This document shows positions 27,591 to 36,822 of a stretch of DNA of 64,000 bases, one piece after another. This DNA comes from Bacteroidota bacterium. GTDB taxonomy: Bacteria; Bacteroidota; Ignavibacteria; Ignavibacteriales; Ignavibacteriaceae. The DNA lies in contig JAKAJV010000028.1 in NCBI GenBank assembly GCA_021813585.1, forward strand, positions 1 through 64,000, in the 5' to 3' direction. Below the pieces are notes generated by a model. The model made no database searches. It saw only the letters and a program-made list of their open reading frames with translations, and was not told where the DNA came from. A program made the position numbers and the translations under genes. Each line of letters opens with the position of its first letter. The stretch's first letter is position 1.

Positions 27591-29603
27591 ATGAATCAAT
27601 TTAAGTTAAATTCCGGCTACAGGCCGTCTGGCGACCAGCCGCAGGCTATTACCCAACTAACAGAAGGTATTATCCGGGGAGATAAGTTCCAGACCCTGCT
27701 CGGTGTTACCGGCAGCGGAAAAACTTTTACTATTTCGAATGTAATTAAGGAAATAAATAAACCGACATTAATTATATCGCATAATAAGACTCTTGCTGCG
27801 CAGTTGTACTCGGAGTTCAAAGGATTTTTTCCGGACAATGCGGTGGAGTTTTTCATTAGCTATTACGATTACTATCAGCCGGAGGCTTATGTCGTATCCA
27901 GCGACCTGTACATCGAAAAAGATTTTTCTGTTAATGAAGAAATAGACAGGCTTAGGCTTAAAGCCACAACTTCGCTTATTGAGAAACGAACCGACGTAAT
28001 TGTGGTTGCAAGCGTTAGCTGCATATACGGTATAGGGGCACCGCAGGAATATGCCGACCAGATTCTCATCTTAAAAAAGGGGGAAACAATTCCAAGGAAA
28101 AAACTGCTCAGAAAGCTCATCGATATTCATTATATAAGAAACGATGTTGAATTTACGCGCGGAGTTTTTAGAGCGCGCGGCGATGTAGTTGAAATTATTC
28201 CCGCTTACCAGTACGAAGAAGCAGTTAGAGTTGAATTCTGGGATGATGATATAGAAAGGATTTCAATAATTGATGCAATTACAGGAGAGATAATTAAGGA
28301 AGTTGAATCGGCGGCTATTTACCCGGCAAAGTATTTTGTCTCTAACAGGGAACAAATTCAAAGGGCAATTTATACAATCGAGCAGGAACTTGAAGAAAGA
28401 CTGAAATATTTCAGGCAAGAAGAAAAATATCTTGAAGCACAGCGGCTTGAACAGAGGACAAAGTTCGATATAGAAATGATGAAGGAAATTGGTTACTGTT
28501 CCGGCATTGAAAATTATTCCAGGCACATGGATGGAAGAAAGCCGGGCTCGCGCCCTTATAATCTTTTTGATTACTTCCCGAAGGATTTTCTTCTCGTAAT
28601 AGATGAATCCCATGTAACGGTTCCCCAGCTAAGGGCAATGTATAACGGCGACAGGTCAAGAAAAGAGACGCTTGTAGAGCACGGCTTCAGGCTGCCCTCC
28701 GCGCTGGATAACCGCCCGATGAAGTTTCAGGAGTTTGAGAAGATGCTTAATCAAGTAATCTTTGTAAGTGCAACGCCTGGCGACTACGAGCTTGAAAAAA
28801 GCGGCGGCGTTGTAGTTGAGCAGATAATCCGGCCTACCGGTCTGCTTGATCCGGAAATAGAAGTGCGGCCTATTAAAGGACAAATTGATGATCTCATCGG
28901 GGAAATAAGAATTAGAGCGGCTAGAAAGGAAAGAGTCCTTGTAACTACGCTTACCAAGAAAATGGCCGAAGACCTTTCGGATTATCTGGATAAGATCGGT
29001 ATTCTTGTTAGATATATTCACAGTGATATAGATGCGCTTGAAAGAGTGGAAATACTAAGAGATTTAAGAATAGGAGATTTTGATGTATTGGTAGGAGTTA
29101 ATTTATTGAGGGAAGGGTTGGATTTACCGGAAGTTTCGATGGTTGCAATTATAGATGCCGACAAGGAAGGATTTTTACGCAGCGAGAGATCTCTTATGCA
29201 AACGGCTGGGCGCACCGCACGTAATGTTAACGGTAAGGTTATAATGTATGCCGATGTTATTACCGAATCGATGCGGAAGACAATAAACGAGACAATCCGG
29301 CGTAGAGCCTTGCAGACAGAATATAATAAGGAACATAATATAGAGCCGAAAACTATTTATAAAAGCGTGGAAGAAATTCTTTCATCTACTTCTATTGCGG
29401 ATGTAAGGAAGAAAGAAGACAAAGAGAGCTACTCGTTTACAAAGGTTGCTGAGCCGGTTTTGAAATATATGAATTCCGATCAGAAGCAAGACCTTGTTGA
29501 ACAGCTAACCGAACAAATGCACCAGGCGGCAAAAGACCTTGAGTTTGAAAAAGCCGCATCGTTAAGGGATGAAATTAACAGGCTTAAGAAGATGATAAAG
29601 TGA
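27591..29603 (+). CDS. uvrB: UvrABC excinuclease subunit B
   Basis: 670 residues from ATG 27591; GTG 27576 is in frame, but the ATG fits the usual [20 protein letters not shown] start. Walker A is GVTGSGKT, the beta-hairpin region reads [17 protein letters not shown] is motif II, and the C-terminal UVR domain ([15 protein letters not shown]) binds UvrC. It verifies damage in nucleotide excision repair. It is separated by 196 nt from the gene before and overlaps a short lipoprotein-like fragment at its stop. Confidence 0.97.
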   Translation: MNQFKLNSGYRPSGDQPQAITQLTEGIIRGDKFQTLLGVTGSGKTFTISNVIKEINKPTLIISHNKTLAAQLYSEFKGFFPDNAVEFFISYYDYYQPEAYVVSSDLYIEKDFSVNEEIDRLRLKATTSLIEKRTDVIVVASVSCIYGIGAPQEYADQILILKKGETIPRKKLLRKLIDIHYIRNDVEFTRGVFRARGDVVEIIPAYQYEEAVRVEFWDDDIERISIIDAITGEIIKEVESAAIYPAKYFVSNREQIQRAIYTIEQELEERLKYFRQEEKYLEAQRLEQRTKFDIEMMKEIGYCSGIENYSRHMDGRKPGSRPYNLFDYFPKDFLLVIDESHVTVPQLRAMYNGDRSRKETLVEHGFRLPSALDNRPMKFQEFEKMLNQVIFVSATPGDYELEKSGGVVVEQIIRPTGLLDPEIEVRPIKGQIDDLIGEIRIRAARKERVLVTTLTKKMAEDLSDYLDKIGILVRYIHSDIDALERVEILRDLRIGDFDVLVGVNLLREGLDLPEVSMVAIIDADKEGFLRSERSLMQTAGRTARNVNGKVIMYADVITESMRKTINETIRRRALQTEYNKEHNIEPKTIYKSVEEILSSTSIADVRKKEDKESYSFTKVAEPVLKYMNSDQKQDLVEQLTEQMHQAAKDLEFEKAASLRDEINRLKKMIK

Positions 29604-29665
29604 AAATCCGAATTGTCGTCCTATTTCTTCTTTCCCTAATTTCCTGCGCATCTGCTGCCAAAGGA
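29600..29665 (+). pseudogene. N-terminal remnant of a lipoprotein gene
   Basis: A GTG overlapping the uvrB stop (GTGA) starts [16 protein letters not shown], a good lipoprotein signal with lipobox LISC. After about 20 codons the sequence stops looking like protein: it runs through palindromic DNA and then antisense across the GIY-YIG gene. This suggests a gene cut off by insertion or deletion. The open frame itself continues to 29968 without further support. Confidence 0.4.
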
Positions 29666-29691
29666 GCGTGTTGCAGAACTGTAAAACTGGG

Positions 29692-29715
29692 ATGTCACGG
29701 ACCATTCCGTGACAT
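29692..29715. repeat. perfect palindromic hairpin
   Basis: ATGTCACGGA (29692-29701), loop CCAT, TCCGTGACAT (29706-29715): a perfect 10-bp stem. It is followed by A residues, not T, on the plus strand and has no T tract on the minus strand either, so it is not a standard terminator. Probably a REP-type repeat. Confidence 0.6.
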
Positions 29716-29751
29716 AAAAAACTCACAATTCAGTCATGGTTTGGACCAAGA

Positions 29752-29791
29752 CTGCCCTGCACTCGAGTTGTGCAACAGGCTCAAAGGGCAG
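29752..29791. other. nested inverted repeats
   Basis: CTGCCCT (29752-29758) pairs with AGGGCAG (29785-29791). Within it, GCAC (29759-29762) can pair with GTGC (29770-29773). This could be a structured RNA or the scar of a mobile element within the decayed region 29604-29846. Confidence 0.35.
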
Positions 29792-29846
29792 ACGGCTATT
29801 CATTCCCAAAATTCTTCCAAAGAAAAAACAGTTAATGCCGTAATTA

Positions 29847-30194
29847 TTAATTGTTATATCCCTTTTCGTCAAACGGCTGAAGTTTATCTATCCACAGCTG
29901 CTCAAGTACAGCCACATCTTCTTTGTAGTTGTATTCCGGGTCTTCTTTGGGCTTCAATTCGTCGATAATCTCGAATGAAAAATTAGTCTCGCCGTATTTG
30001 TTGTAATCTTCCTGGAGTTCTTTAATGTTTTCACTGCCGAACTTCAACTCGAATTTGTGCCGGTTTATCCTGCCCGGGAGGTTTAAGCTGCTACCTATAA
30101 ATATTTTTCCGTTAACTAGATTCTTTATGCAATAGACGCCCATTGGCGCCTGCGTTTCTTTATATTTCTTTTTTATTTCCGATTTATTTATCAC
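29847..30194 (-). CDS. GIY-YIG domain protein
   Basis: 115 residues, one GIY-YIG nuclease-like domain. The GIY strand appears as GVYCIKNLVNGK and the YIG strand as IFIGSS. The catalytic Arg lies in LPGRINRHKFELK, followed by Glu/Asn-containing helices (NFSFEIIDE, VLEQLWIDKL). Such single-domain proteins resemble those in homing endonucleases and stand-alone phage-like nucleases. A hexamer repeat element separates it from the upstream ArsR gene on the same strand. Confidence 0.8.
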   Translation of the reverse strand: MINKSEIKKKYKETQAPMGVYCIKNLVNGKIFIGSSLNLPGRINRHKFELKFGSENIKELQEDYNKYGETNFSFEIIDELKPKEDPEYNYKEDVAVLEQLWIDKLQPFDEKGYNN

Positions 30195-30218
30195 ATTCTA
30201 CTCCAAATATTTTTATTG

Positions 30219-30329
30219 AAAGTTTAAGATTAAGTTCAAGGTGCTGAAGTCTGTTTTTATATAATAGCATGAATGCATGGTTGTATGTTTGCTCTTGAAC
30301 TTGAACTTACACTTACACTTGAGCTTGAA
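30219..30329. repeat. hexamer repeat arrays in inverted arms (CTTGAA type)
   Basis: Right arm 30294-30329 holds six tandem hexamers: CTTGAA, CTTGAA, CTTACA, CTTACA, CTTGAG, CTTGAA. The left arm, 30219-30240, carries the same unit on the other strand (CTTGAA, CTTAAT, CTTAAA). The two face each other across 53 nt, so transcripts could fold back. The right arm ends directly at the ArsR gene stop codon. Confidence 0.7.
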
Positions 30330-30881
30330 CTATTTCATCAGCCTGTATATCTGCTTTTCTCTTTTCATAATCTTTTCTTCAATCATTAAACGACGTATTG
30401 TACAGTAATCATCATACGACTGCTTAATAATATCGTCGATTTCCTTCTCCGTATATTCTCTACCATGCTTAAATTTTTTTACGAACTCATCCAGGACAAT
30501 CATTTTTTTCTTCCTCTGAACGGGCAGCTTTATAAGCAGGTTCTTTTTAAAAAACGCTTTAAGAACTTTCTGTTTGTATTTTTCAATACGTTCTTCCTGA
30601 ATATACTTATCTATGTCGTCGAAAAGCATCAGTTCTTTCAACGGCATATTTATAATATCTTCTTTAATTTGATAGATTATATAGTACTGTTCTTTTGTTT
30701 TATAGATAAGTCCGGCACTTTCAAGTTTTTTTAAATGAAAGGAGACCGTAGAAACAGCAAGATTAAGTCTGTGGGCAAGCTCCTCAACGTATTGAGGCTT
30801 TTCCATCAACGCCTTAAGTACACGCAGACGGGAAGTATCCGCCAGCGATTTCATTATCTCTATACTCTTTGATATTTCCAT
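30330..30881 (-). CDS. ArsR-family regulator with DUF2087 domain
   Basis: 183 residues from ATG 30881; 30947 is an upstream in-frame alternative without support. The N-terminal winged helix reads LADTSRLRVLKALMEKPQYVEELAHRL and then STVSFHLKKLESAGLI, typical of ArsR/SmtB regulators. No metal-binding Cys pair is present. The C-terminal half (about 110-180) is DUF2087, with KKKMIVLDEFVKKF and YTEKEIDDIIKQSYDDYCTIRRLMIEE-type sequence. DUF2087 is often fused to DNA-binding domains; its ligand is unknown. Confidence 0.88.
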   Translation of the reverse strand: MEISKSIEIMKSLADTSRLRVLKALMEKPQYVEELAHRLNLAVSTVSFHLKKLESAGLIYKTKEQYYIIYQIKEDIINMPLKELMLFDDIDKYIQEERIEKYKQKVLKAFFKKNLLIKLPVQRKKKMIVLDEFVKKFKHGREYTEKEIDDIIKQSYDDYCTIRRLMIEEKIMKREKQIYRLMK

Positions 30882-31040
30882 TTGGAGTCTATAATATAAT
30901 TCGATAATCGTCGAAACAAATATAAGCGAGAATAAGTTATAAGTCAATCTGCTTCTATGGATATCGAAACAAAAAGATTATAGCTGAGATTGTAAAGAGG
31001 AAAAATATATTGAAGCATTCCCTCTTAGGCAGAAGATTTT

Positions 31041-31601
31041 TTATAGGTTAAAAAGCAGCCCGACGGTGAACATAACGAAGTCGCTTTTCAACCCGGGTGA
31101 GCCAGGCATTTTCTGGAAATCGTAATTTAAGAAAACATATCTTAAATCGGCGGTAAGTATTGAATTAGGGGATTCGACCGAGCCGCTTAAAGGAATTTCA
31201 ACACCTGCGCCGAAATGCCATCCGAATTTTTGTTCGGTTTCATTCCGGTCACCCAGAAGCAGAATAGTCGGGGAGTATTCAAACGATGTATTATACCATC
31301 CTACTCCAATTGCGCCGTAAAGAACCGGAATGGGATAAAGTAATCCGGTAACCATTACCGGCCAGCTGGTAACGGTTACTGCGCCGTTGTTGTATTGTTC
31401 CTGCCTGTAATTTACCGAGGCTTCCATTCCAAACGCCTGCGATAGCTTTAGGCGAAATGCGCCGCCGATCATAAATTTACTATTGTCTGCATCGGCGGCC
31501 TTTTGCCATCCTAACTGCGGGCCAAGGTAGGCGTTTTGCGCATTTGCGATTAGTGTGAATAGAAAGAAACCAATCAGCACGATCATCCATTTCTTTAACA
31601 T
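31041..31601 (-). CDS. outer-membrane beta-barrel protein
   Basis: 186 residues with a signal peptide ending FTLIANAQN. The mature part looks like a small barrel (AYLGPQLGWQKA, GVGWYNTSFEYSP, HFGAGVEIPLSGS) and ends with FTVGLLFNL, an aromatic/hydrophobic C-terminal strand. An AAGGAG Shine-Dalgarno lies about 7 nt before the ATG. The function is unknown. Confidence 0.75.
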   Translation of the reverse strand: MLKKWMIVLIGFFLFTLIANAQNAYLGPQLGWQKAADADNSKFMIGGAFRLKLSQAFGMEASVNYRQEQYNNGAVTVTSWPVMVTGLLYPIPVLYGAIGVGWYNTSFEYSPTILLLGDRNETEQKFGWHFGAGVEIPLSGSVESPNSILTADLRYVFLNYDFQKMPGSPGLKSDFVMFTVGLLFNL

Positions 31602-31777
31602 ATCGTTTCTCCTTATTTTTTTTATATATAGTACAATTAGAATAAACGATTATTTTTTAATAAACATTGTGATTTTTTTAACACAAATTACTTGATCAAT
31701 AATTCGCACGGTATTTTTTTATTTAACACATCAATGGGAATAAAAATAATTTCACGGACAATCTTAAAGATTAAAAA

Positions 31778-33949
31778 TTATTTTTTTGAATTCAGTGCGG
31801 CCTGCAGAGTATCGGATAGCTTGTCTGCAGATAGAGGAGCCCCTATTATTTGAGCAAAGCCTTTTTGAAAGTATAATTTCTTTTTTGATTTAACATCCCC
31901 CGAAATTATAGCAACAAAGGAAACGTTATTATATCCTTTAATATCTTTTAATTTTTTTAGCATCTCAAATTTACCGGCTTCATTCGAATCGCAATTAATT
32001 ATCACCGCCGAAAAAATCGTTCGCGAAGCGAGTATTACTGCGGTCTCGGGTAATATGCAAACCTCAACCTGGCAAAAATCTCTTAGGCTATCGCGGGTTA
32101 TAAATATCGACATCGAATCGTCGTCTATTAGTAAAACTTCCGGCAGTGCTTTGTCGATATCTTTGCCACTAACTTTTTCCTCCATATTATTTTGAACTTC
32201 CACACCGGCTCTTTTCTCTCTTTGAACATACGGAAGCTTAATAATAAAAGTGGAGCCCTTGCCGGGCTCGCTATCTGCCGTAATGCTGCCCTTCATTAGT
32301 TCAATAAATCTTTTTACAATAGTTAATCCCAGGCCGGCGCCTTCAAATTTCCTAGACATCCCTTCGCTTGCCTGCCTAAAGGGATCGAAAATTACAGGTA
32401 GCTTTTCTTTTGAAATTCCAACACCGGTATCCGATACTTTAATCACCGTCCAGTTCCTTTCCGGAGAGGGCTCTATATCGACCTCTACTCTAATATTTCC
32501 TTCTTCGGTGTATTTAACGGCGTTACCCATTATGTGGTTGAACGCAGCTTCAAATAAATTTTTATCGGCAGCAATCTCGATATCCTCTCTTGCAGAGCTT
32601 GCCTCAAACGCAAGCCCCTTTTTCTCGGCTGCCGTTTTATATGGCAAAACAAGTTCGCCGATAAGCTTATTTATATTTATAAATTTCAAATTAAGCGCAA
32701 TCTCGTTTGATTCAATCCTGGATAGCTCGAGAATGGAATTAAGAGTATCCACCAGTCTTTTACCGCTTGTCGTTATCGATTCCGCCATTACTCTTTGCTC
32801 ATCATCTTTAATCTCATCCGTTAATAGCTCAGAGAACCCTATAATACTTATAAGCGGTGTGCGCAGCTCATGGCTCATATTGGTTAAGAAGACGGATTTT
32901 AACCTGTTCAATTCTTCGGCAGCGTCTTTTGCTTTTATTATTTCAAGCTCTGCTTCTTTACGCTTTGTTTCATCTCTTATTATTAAGACTTTTCCTTTCT
33001 CTACGTTCTGGCGGTTGACTGAAGACTGCGTTAGCGATAAGTATTTCCACTTGCCGTTTATCTCAAGTCCTCTCTGAGAATCGTGAAAAACTTTTATAAA
33101 ATTATGGTTGGGCAAAAGGGAATTTATATGAACTCTTGATTTTGTATTTATTTTCTTGCCGAACAAAGTTTCAAAAGCATTATTAACCTGGATTATGTAG
33201 CCTTCCACATTCAATATCGCAACAGCATCCCGAATATTTGAATAAACGTCTTCCGCAACTTCTTCTATTCCGCTTATTGTAAACAGCTTGTATTTTATAA
33301 TGGCAATAAAAATAAATATGGATTGGAATACTGTCCCCGACTCACCGATCTTTACTATAGAGTTTATTTTTAAAATACTCGGCAAGACTACGTTGGAGAT
33401 TAGCCCCACAGTAACAGTAATTATCGAGCCAACCAGCATAAGCTTAACTGCCTTTTTCACGTTAAAATCTTTGGTGGTTCTAACCTCGGCCGTCATTAAA
33501 TAAACCGCATAAACAGCCGGGAGTATAATTGTTAATATTATTGCCGGCAAGAAGAGAGAACTATGCTGTTCGCCAGGCCCCCAGAACGTGTTAATATAAC
33601 CGTTTGTTATTAGATTGGTGGACAGATTTATTATCATGCTTAGTAGGGAAACGGTTAGGCTGTAGTAAAAAAAGAAATCCCTTTTCTTGTTTAGGAAAGT
33701 ATATAGGAAATGAAGAAACAAAAACGAAATGCTAAGCCATCCCAATGAGCCGATTTTCATAACGGGCAAAATATAATATTGGGGGATGCCCCATCGAATG
33801 ACAATTACACTCAACTGCCAAAGAGTTAACGCAGTGGCATAGTATAAAAACGCCCGGTTTATCGGATTGCTTTTTAGTGAATATATGAAAGTCCAGACAA
33901 AGCCATTAATAAGAAAAGCACACAGCGGAATTAAAAGATAATTATTCAT
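31778..33949 (-). CDS. hybrid sensor histidine kinase (7TM-PAS-HisKA-HATPase-receiver)
   Basis: 723 residues. The N-terminal region has about seven TM helices (1-225), a 7TM sensor type. A PAS domain (about 228-335) is followed by HisKA with the phospho-acceptor His in MSHELRTPLISIIGFSELL. The HATPase_c domain has its N box near NAVKYTEEG, then DTGVGIS and GAGLGLTIV. A C-terminal receiver domain starts LLIDDD, but the normal phospho-acceptor position reads IINCDSNEAG and seems altered. No response regulator gene adjoins it. Confidence 0.9.
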   Translation of the reverse strand: MNNYLLIPLCAFLINGFVWTFIYSLKSNPINRAFLYYATALTLWQLSVIVIRWGIPQYYILPVMKIGSLGWLSISFLFLHFLYTFLNKKRDFFFYYSLTVSLLSMIINLSTNLITNGYINTFWGPGEQHSSLFLPAIILTIILPAVYAVYLMTAEVRTTKDFNVKKAVKLMLVGSIITVTVGLISNVVLPSILKINSIVKIGESGTVFQSIFIFIAIIKYKLFTISGIEEVAEDVYSNIRDAVAILNVEGYIIQVNNAFETLFGKKINTKSRVHINSLLPNHNFIKVFHDSQRGLEINGKWKYLSLTQSSVNRQNVEKGKVLIIRDETKRKEAELEIIKAKDAAEELNRLKSVFLTNMSHELRTPLISIIGFSELLTDEIKDDEQRVMAESITTSGKRLVDTLNSILELSRIESNEIALNLKFININKLIGELVLPYKTAAEKKGLAFEASSAREDIEIAADKNLFEAAFNHIMGNAVKYTEEGNIRVEVDIEPSPERNWTVIKVSDTGVGISKEKLPVIFDPFRQASEGMSRKFEGAGLGLTIVKRFIELMKGSITADSEPGKGSTFIIKLPYVQREKRAGVEVQNNMEEKVSGKDIDKALPEVLLIDDDSMSIFITRDSLRDFCQVEVCILPETAVILASRTIFSAVIINCDSNEAGKFEMLKKLKDIKGYNNVSFVAIISGDVKSKKKLYFQKGFAQIIGAPLSADKLSDTLQAALNSKK

Positions 33950-33963
33950 CCGATAATAATTTT

Positions 33964-34048
33964 TTAGTAACTCACCTTACGCAATCTCAGCATCCTTCAA
34001 GGTGTAAAACAGTAACCTTGAAGGATAATGCGTAAGGTAAGTTAGTAA
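33964..34048. repeat. 85-bp long inverted repeat element
   Basis: Left outer arm 33964-33983 and right outer arm 34029-34048 match at 18 of 20 positions (core CCTTACGCA/TGCGTAAGG). Inner arms ATCCTTCAAGGT (33992-34003) and ACCTTGAAGGAT (34015-34026) pair perfectly. The loop is GTAAAACAGTA. It is a REP/MITE-like element just upstream of the histidine kinase start. Confidence 0.75.
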
Positions 34049-34120
34049 ATATAATTAATAATTCCGGATAAACTAATTATTAAAAGCACAAGCATTGGGA
34101 TTGAATATTCGAAGAGCATA

Positions 34121-34146
34121 AAAAAGCCGGCGGTTACCGGCTTTTT
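34121..34146 (-). terminator. Rho-independent terminator
   Basis: AAAAAGCCGG (34121-34130) and CCGGCTTTTT (34137-34146) form a 10-bp stem flanked by A on one side and T on the other. It lies 27 nt beyond the end of the HEAT-repeat gene on the minus strand and could work in both directions. Confidence 0.85.
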
Positions 34147-34172
34147 AGTAAGTGCAAAGTTGTAACTATCTT

Positions 34173-34589
34173 TTATAAGGTATTCGAAACTTCAAGTTTG
34201 TCAAAAGCATAGCTGTTATAGAATTTGATACATAAATTTCTTACTCTCTCGCTGTTATCCATTGTTGCGGCCTGTTTAACGGCATATACGGCCTTCCCGG
34301 TGCCTATTTTTATCAGAGAAAGTGCTGCTATTATTCTTGCTTCCTCTGTCTTTTCGCTGTTCAACATTTTCATCAAAGGAATTATAGCCGATTCAATTTT
34401 ATATTCGCCAACAAAGTAAGCGGCGCTTACACGAACGCCGAGGTTATCGGATTTTAAATCAGTTAAATAATTGTCTGTTGATTCTTTGGTTAGTGGAGTT
34501 GCCCCAATTATTCTATCTTCCTGTGCGAACGCCGATACAATACTTAACAATAACAGGGAGACTGCTAAAATTACTACTTGCTTTTTCAT
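34173..34589 (-). CDS. secreted HEAT-repeat protein
   Basis: 138 residues with a signal peptide (KKQVVILAVSLLLLSIVSAFAQ). The mature part has two or three HEAT-like helix pairs, such as NLGVRVSAAYFVGEYKIESAIIPLMKML and a second pair starting EEARIIAALSLIKIG. It is likely a periplasmic protein-interaction module; no enzyme motif. A GAGGG Shine-Dalgarno precedes the ATG, and a terminator follows. Confidence 0.8.
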   Translation of the reverse strand: MKKQVVILAVSLLLLSIVSAFAQEDRIIGATPLTKESTDNYLTDLKSDNLGVRVSAAYFVGEYKIESAIIPLMKMLNSEKTEEARIIAALSLIKIGTGKAVYAVKQAATMDNSERVRNLCIKFYNSYAFDKLEVSNTL

Positions 34590-34753
34590 CTTGCTACCCT
34601 CTTGTTTTTGTTTAATAAATTATTTTTAATCTCACCCGCTAACTTAATTGTTAAAAACCCGGATGACAGCGATATATGATAGAAGGCTTGTTGCGGTGAT
34701 TAGTCCAAGTAGAATTTAGATAACAGGGGTCGTAAGTATAAAGCTTTACTATT

Positions 34754-34776
34754 AAAAAACCGGGCATATTGCCCGG
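34754..34776 (-). terminator. Rho-independent terminator of the VOC gene
   Basis: On the minus strand, CCGGGCA-ATA-TGCCCGG is followed by six T residues (34754-34759). It lies about 45 nt downstream of the VOC gene. Confidence 0.85.
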
Positions 34777-34818
34777 CATAAATCTTTATTAAGATATTTA
34801 GATAAGAAATAAAAGGAA

Positions 34819-35169
34819 TTAAATTCCTTGATAAAGACCGATTACATTGCCGTCGGGGTCGTTTATTAAAGCATACGCGCCCATTGCGGGAATTATAGTT
34901 TTGCCTCTAAAGATTTTTCCGCCGTTAGCCTCTGCTTTTTTCAAATACTCTTCAACAGAACTTACCCTAACATGAAAAATAGTTGCATCGCCTTTTGCTA
35001 CTTCAGTTACTTTTTTAAGACCTACGGTAAAGCCCTTATGCGTGTTATATAGCAGATACCCGTTCCCGAACGGCTTGAAGTCCCATCCGAACATTTTTGC
35101 TAAAAAATCTTTGCTTCTATCCAAATCGGTAGAAGGAATTTCTGCGTGAGCCAATAAATCTGATGCCAT
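34819..35169 (-). CDS. VOC (glyoxalase/bleomycin-resistance fold) protein
   Basis: 116 residues, one vicinal-oxygen-chelate domain. The N-terminal HAEIPSTDLDRSKDFLAKMFGW and the C-terminal ALINDPDGNVIGLYQ are typical of the family. The first His and last Glu of the classical metal site are not all in place (GLYQ replaces the usual GLxE), so catalysis is uncertain. Flanked by its own terminator and isolated. Confidence 0.85.
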   Translation of the reverse strand: MASDLLAHAEIPSTDLDRSKDFLAKMFGWDFKPFGNGYLLYNTHKGFTVGLKKVTEVAKGDATIFHVRVSSVEEYLKKAEANGGKIFRGKTIIPAMGAYALINDPDGNVIGLYQGI

Positions 35170-35295
35170 ATTACATTCCCTGAAAATTTAGAACATTTAA
35201 TTAAATAATTCATAAACCTGCAGTCATGCAAGTTTAATTTCTGCCGCTTAAAATAATCATATCTTCTTTAAGAATAAATATTGAAAAATTCCCTT

Positions 35296-36726
35296 TTAAT
35301 GGCTTGTTCCGGTAATAATTTGCGATGCCTTTCCGTTCGGGCCGCTGGACAAAATATTAATTGTAACAGGAGAAGCAACATTTATGGTATCGGCAGTATC
35401 ATAAACAAGGAACTGAAAATGTGTCCACGTTCTGTCCTGCGTATCGGGCATTATTACGGAAACATCTCCCTGTGCAGCAACGTTTTGTCCGTCAACAGAA
35501 ACAGTTATACTTGTTCCGCCTGCCATCGGATTGCTGTTTGCATCCATTACAGAATAAGTAAAGCTTTGCGCGCCGCCGTTGGGAATGTTGAAGGAAGTCG
35601 GCGATACTGAGATTATTGGATAGCCGGAGAACAATACAATGGTGCTCTTGCTAATTGTTTGAAGATTTTCATCTGCAGTTCTGGCAGTAATTGTAGCAAA
35701 GCCTGGGCCGAATACCGAGTCAACAGGATTATTGGGCTGAGCCATAATAAAGGGAGCGCTCGCAACACCTAATTGATCAGTAAGTGCCGAGCCGCCAACA
35801 TAGCCGCCTGTAGATGTAAAATAAACCGCCGTTTGAGGCCTAACAGGATTAGCATACTTATCACCCATAAAAACACTAACGAATGAAGGGTACTGTTTAT
35901 AAACTACGCTCGGTATATTTAGTAGAGTTGTAGCAATACTAAAGTGGGCGTAATCCGGCAGTCCGCCGTAAATAGCAATATTAACCGGTTTGGATTTTAT
36001 ACTTCCGCTTGCCAAATCGATTTCGGCAATTATTTGAACGACCCCGGCCTTGGTTCCGCTAGTTAAATTAACAGTGGCTTGACCTTTATCGTTTGTTTGT
36101 ACTACGGCCGGACTTAAGAACTCTCCGCCGCCCGGATGAGCCCCCATAGAAAAATTCACGTTTACAGAATGAGCCAAGTCTATTGCAACGCCGGCAGAGT
36201 CCTGAACTTCGAATGTAATGCCTGCTGTTTCCGGCGAGCCGCTTTCTTTAACGCCTATATTGTCTGCAGTTTGAGAAGCAAGAAAGATGCTTACCGGGTT
36301 GCCGGAAGGTACCTGTCCGCTGCCGGAGGTTGTGGGCACCAGTTTAATTAAGCTTACCGTATAATCTACTCCGGCAGTTACTGCCATAGTTGTAGTATCC
36401 TGATTATAATTTGCTTTTGAACATATGATTGTAAATCCGGTATTGGCCGAAAGGTTAACAGTAAAAGAATATTTGCCCTGTGCATCCGTTAATGCAGTAA
36501 GATAAGTTGATGTTCCCAGCAGTTGTACATACACGCTGTCGATTGGTATGCCGGTTATGTTATTAATAACCTGTCCGCTTATAGTACTAGATTTGGTCGT
36601 TGCGCCTCCCCCTGTTGTTTGAGGGCTTGTTACTTCGGTATTAAGTTTACAGCTGCTTATCAGAACCGAAATAGTTAATGCAAGAACAATTCCCGCCGCT
36701 AAATAAAGCCTATAATTTTTAGACAT
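35296..36726 (-). CDS. surface lipoprotein with carboxypeptidase-regulatory-like and Ig-like domains
   Basis: 476 residues. The signal peptide ends in the lipobox SSCK (Cys about 26). A CarboxypepD_reg-like domain follows (TISGQVINNITGIPIDSVYV, about 45-130). Then come Big/invasin-type Ig repeats: one with GITFEVQDSAGVAIDL and NDKGQATVNLTSGT, a second with YFTSTGGYVGGSALTD, and a third near the end with SPTSFNIPNGG. It is probably an exposed adhesion or structural protein. It lies next to, but is not obviously part of, the polysaccharide locus. Confidence 0.8.
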   Translation of the reverse strand: MSKNYRLYLAAGIVLALTISVLISSCKLNTEVTSPQTTGGGATTKSSTISGQVINNITGIPIDSVYVQLLGTSTYLTALTDAQGKYSFTVNLSANTGFTIICSKANYNQDTTTMAVTAGVDYTVSLIKLVPTTSGSGQVPSGNPVSIFLASQTADNIGVKESGSPETAGITFEVQDSAGVAIDLAHSVNVNFSMGAHPGGGEFLSPAVVQTNDKGQATVNLTSGTKAGVVQIIAEIDLASGSIKSKPVNIAIYGGLPDYAHFSIATTLLNIPSVVYKQYPSFVSVFMGDKYANPVRPQTAVYFTSTGGYVGGSALTDQLGVASAPFIMAQPNNPVDSVFGPGFATITARTADENLQTISKSTIVLFSGYPIISVSPTSFNIPNGGAQSFTYSVMDANSNPMAGGTSITVSVDGQNVAAQGDVSVIMPDTQDRTWTHFQFLVYDTADTINVASPVTINILSSGPNGKASQIITGTSH

Positions 36727-36822
36727 GGTTATTTTCTCATTAAAAATATTAAACTTATCTTAAATTAGTTTGACTCCTAAATAATGTCAAGCATTTTAAA
36801 TAAATAGAGAGACACCGGAAAA

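Noticed and set aside
29600-29968. Full-length 122-codon open frame after uvrB as a protein gene
   Set aside because: Only the first 20 or so codons look like protein; the rest runs through palindromes and antisense to the GIY-YIG gene.
30294-30329. Hexamer array as a CRISPR array
   Set aside because: Units are 6 nt with no spacers, and no cas gene is present.
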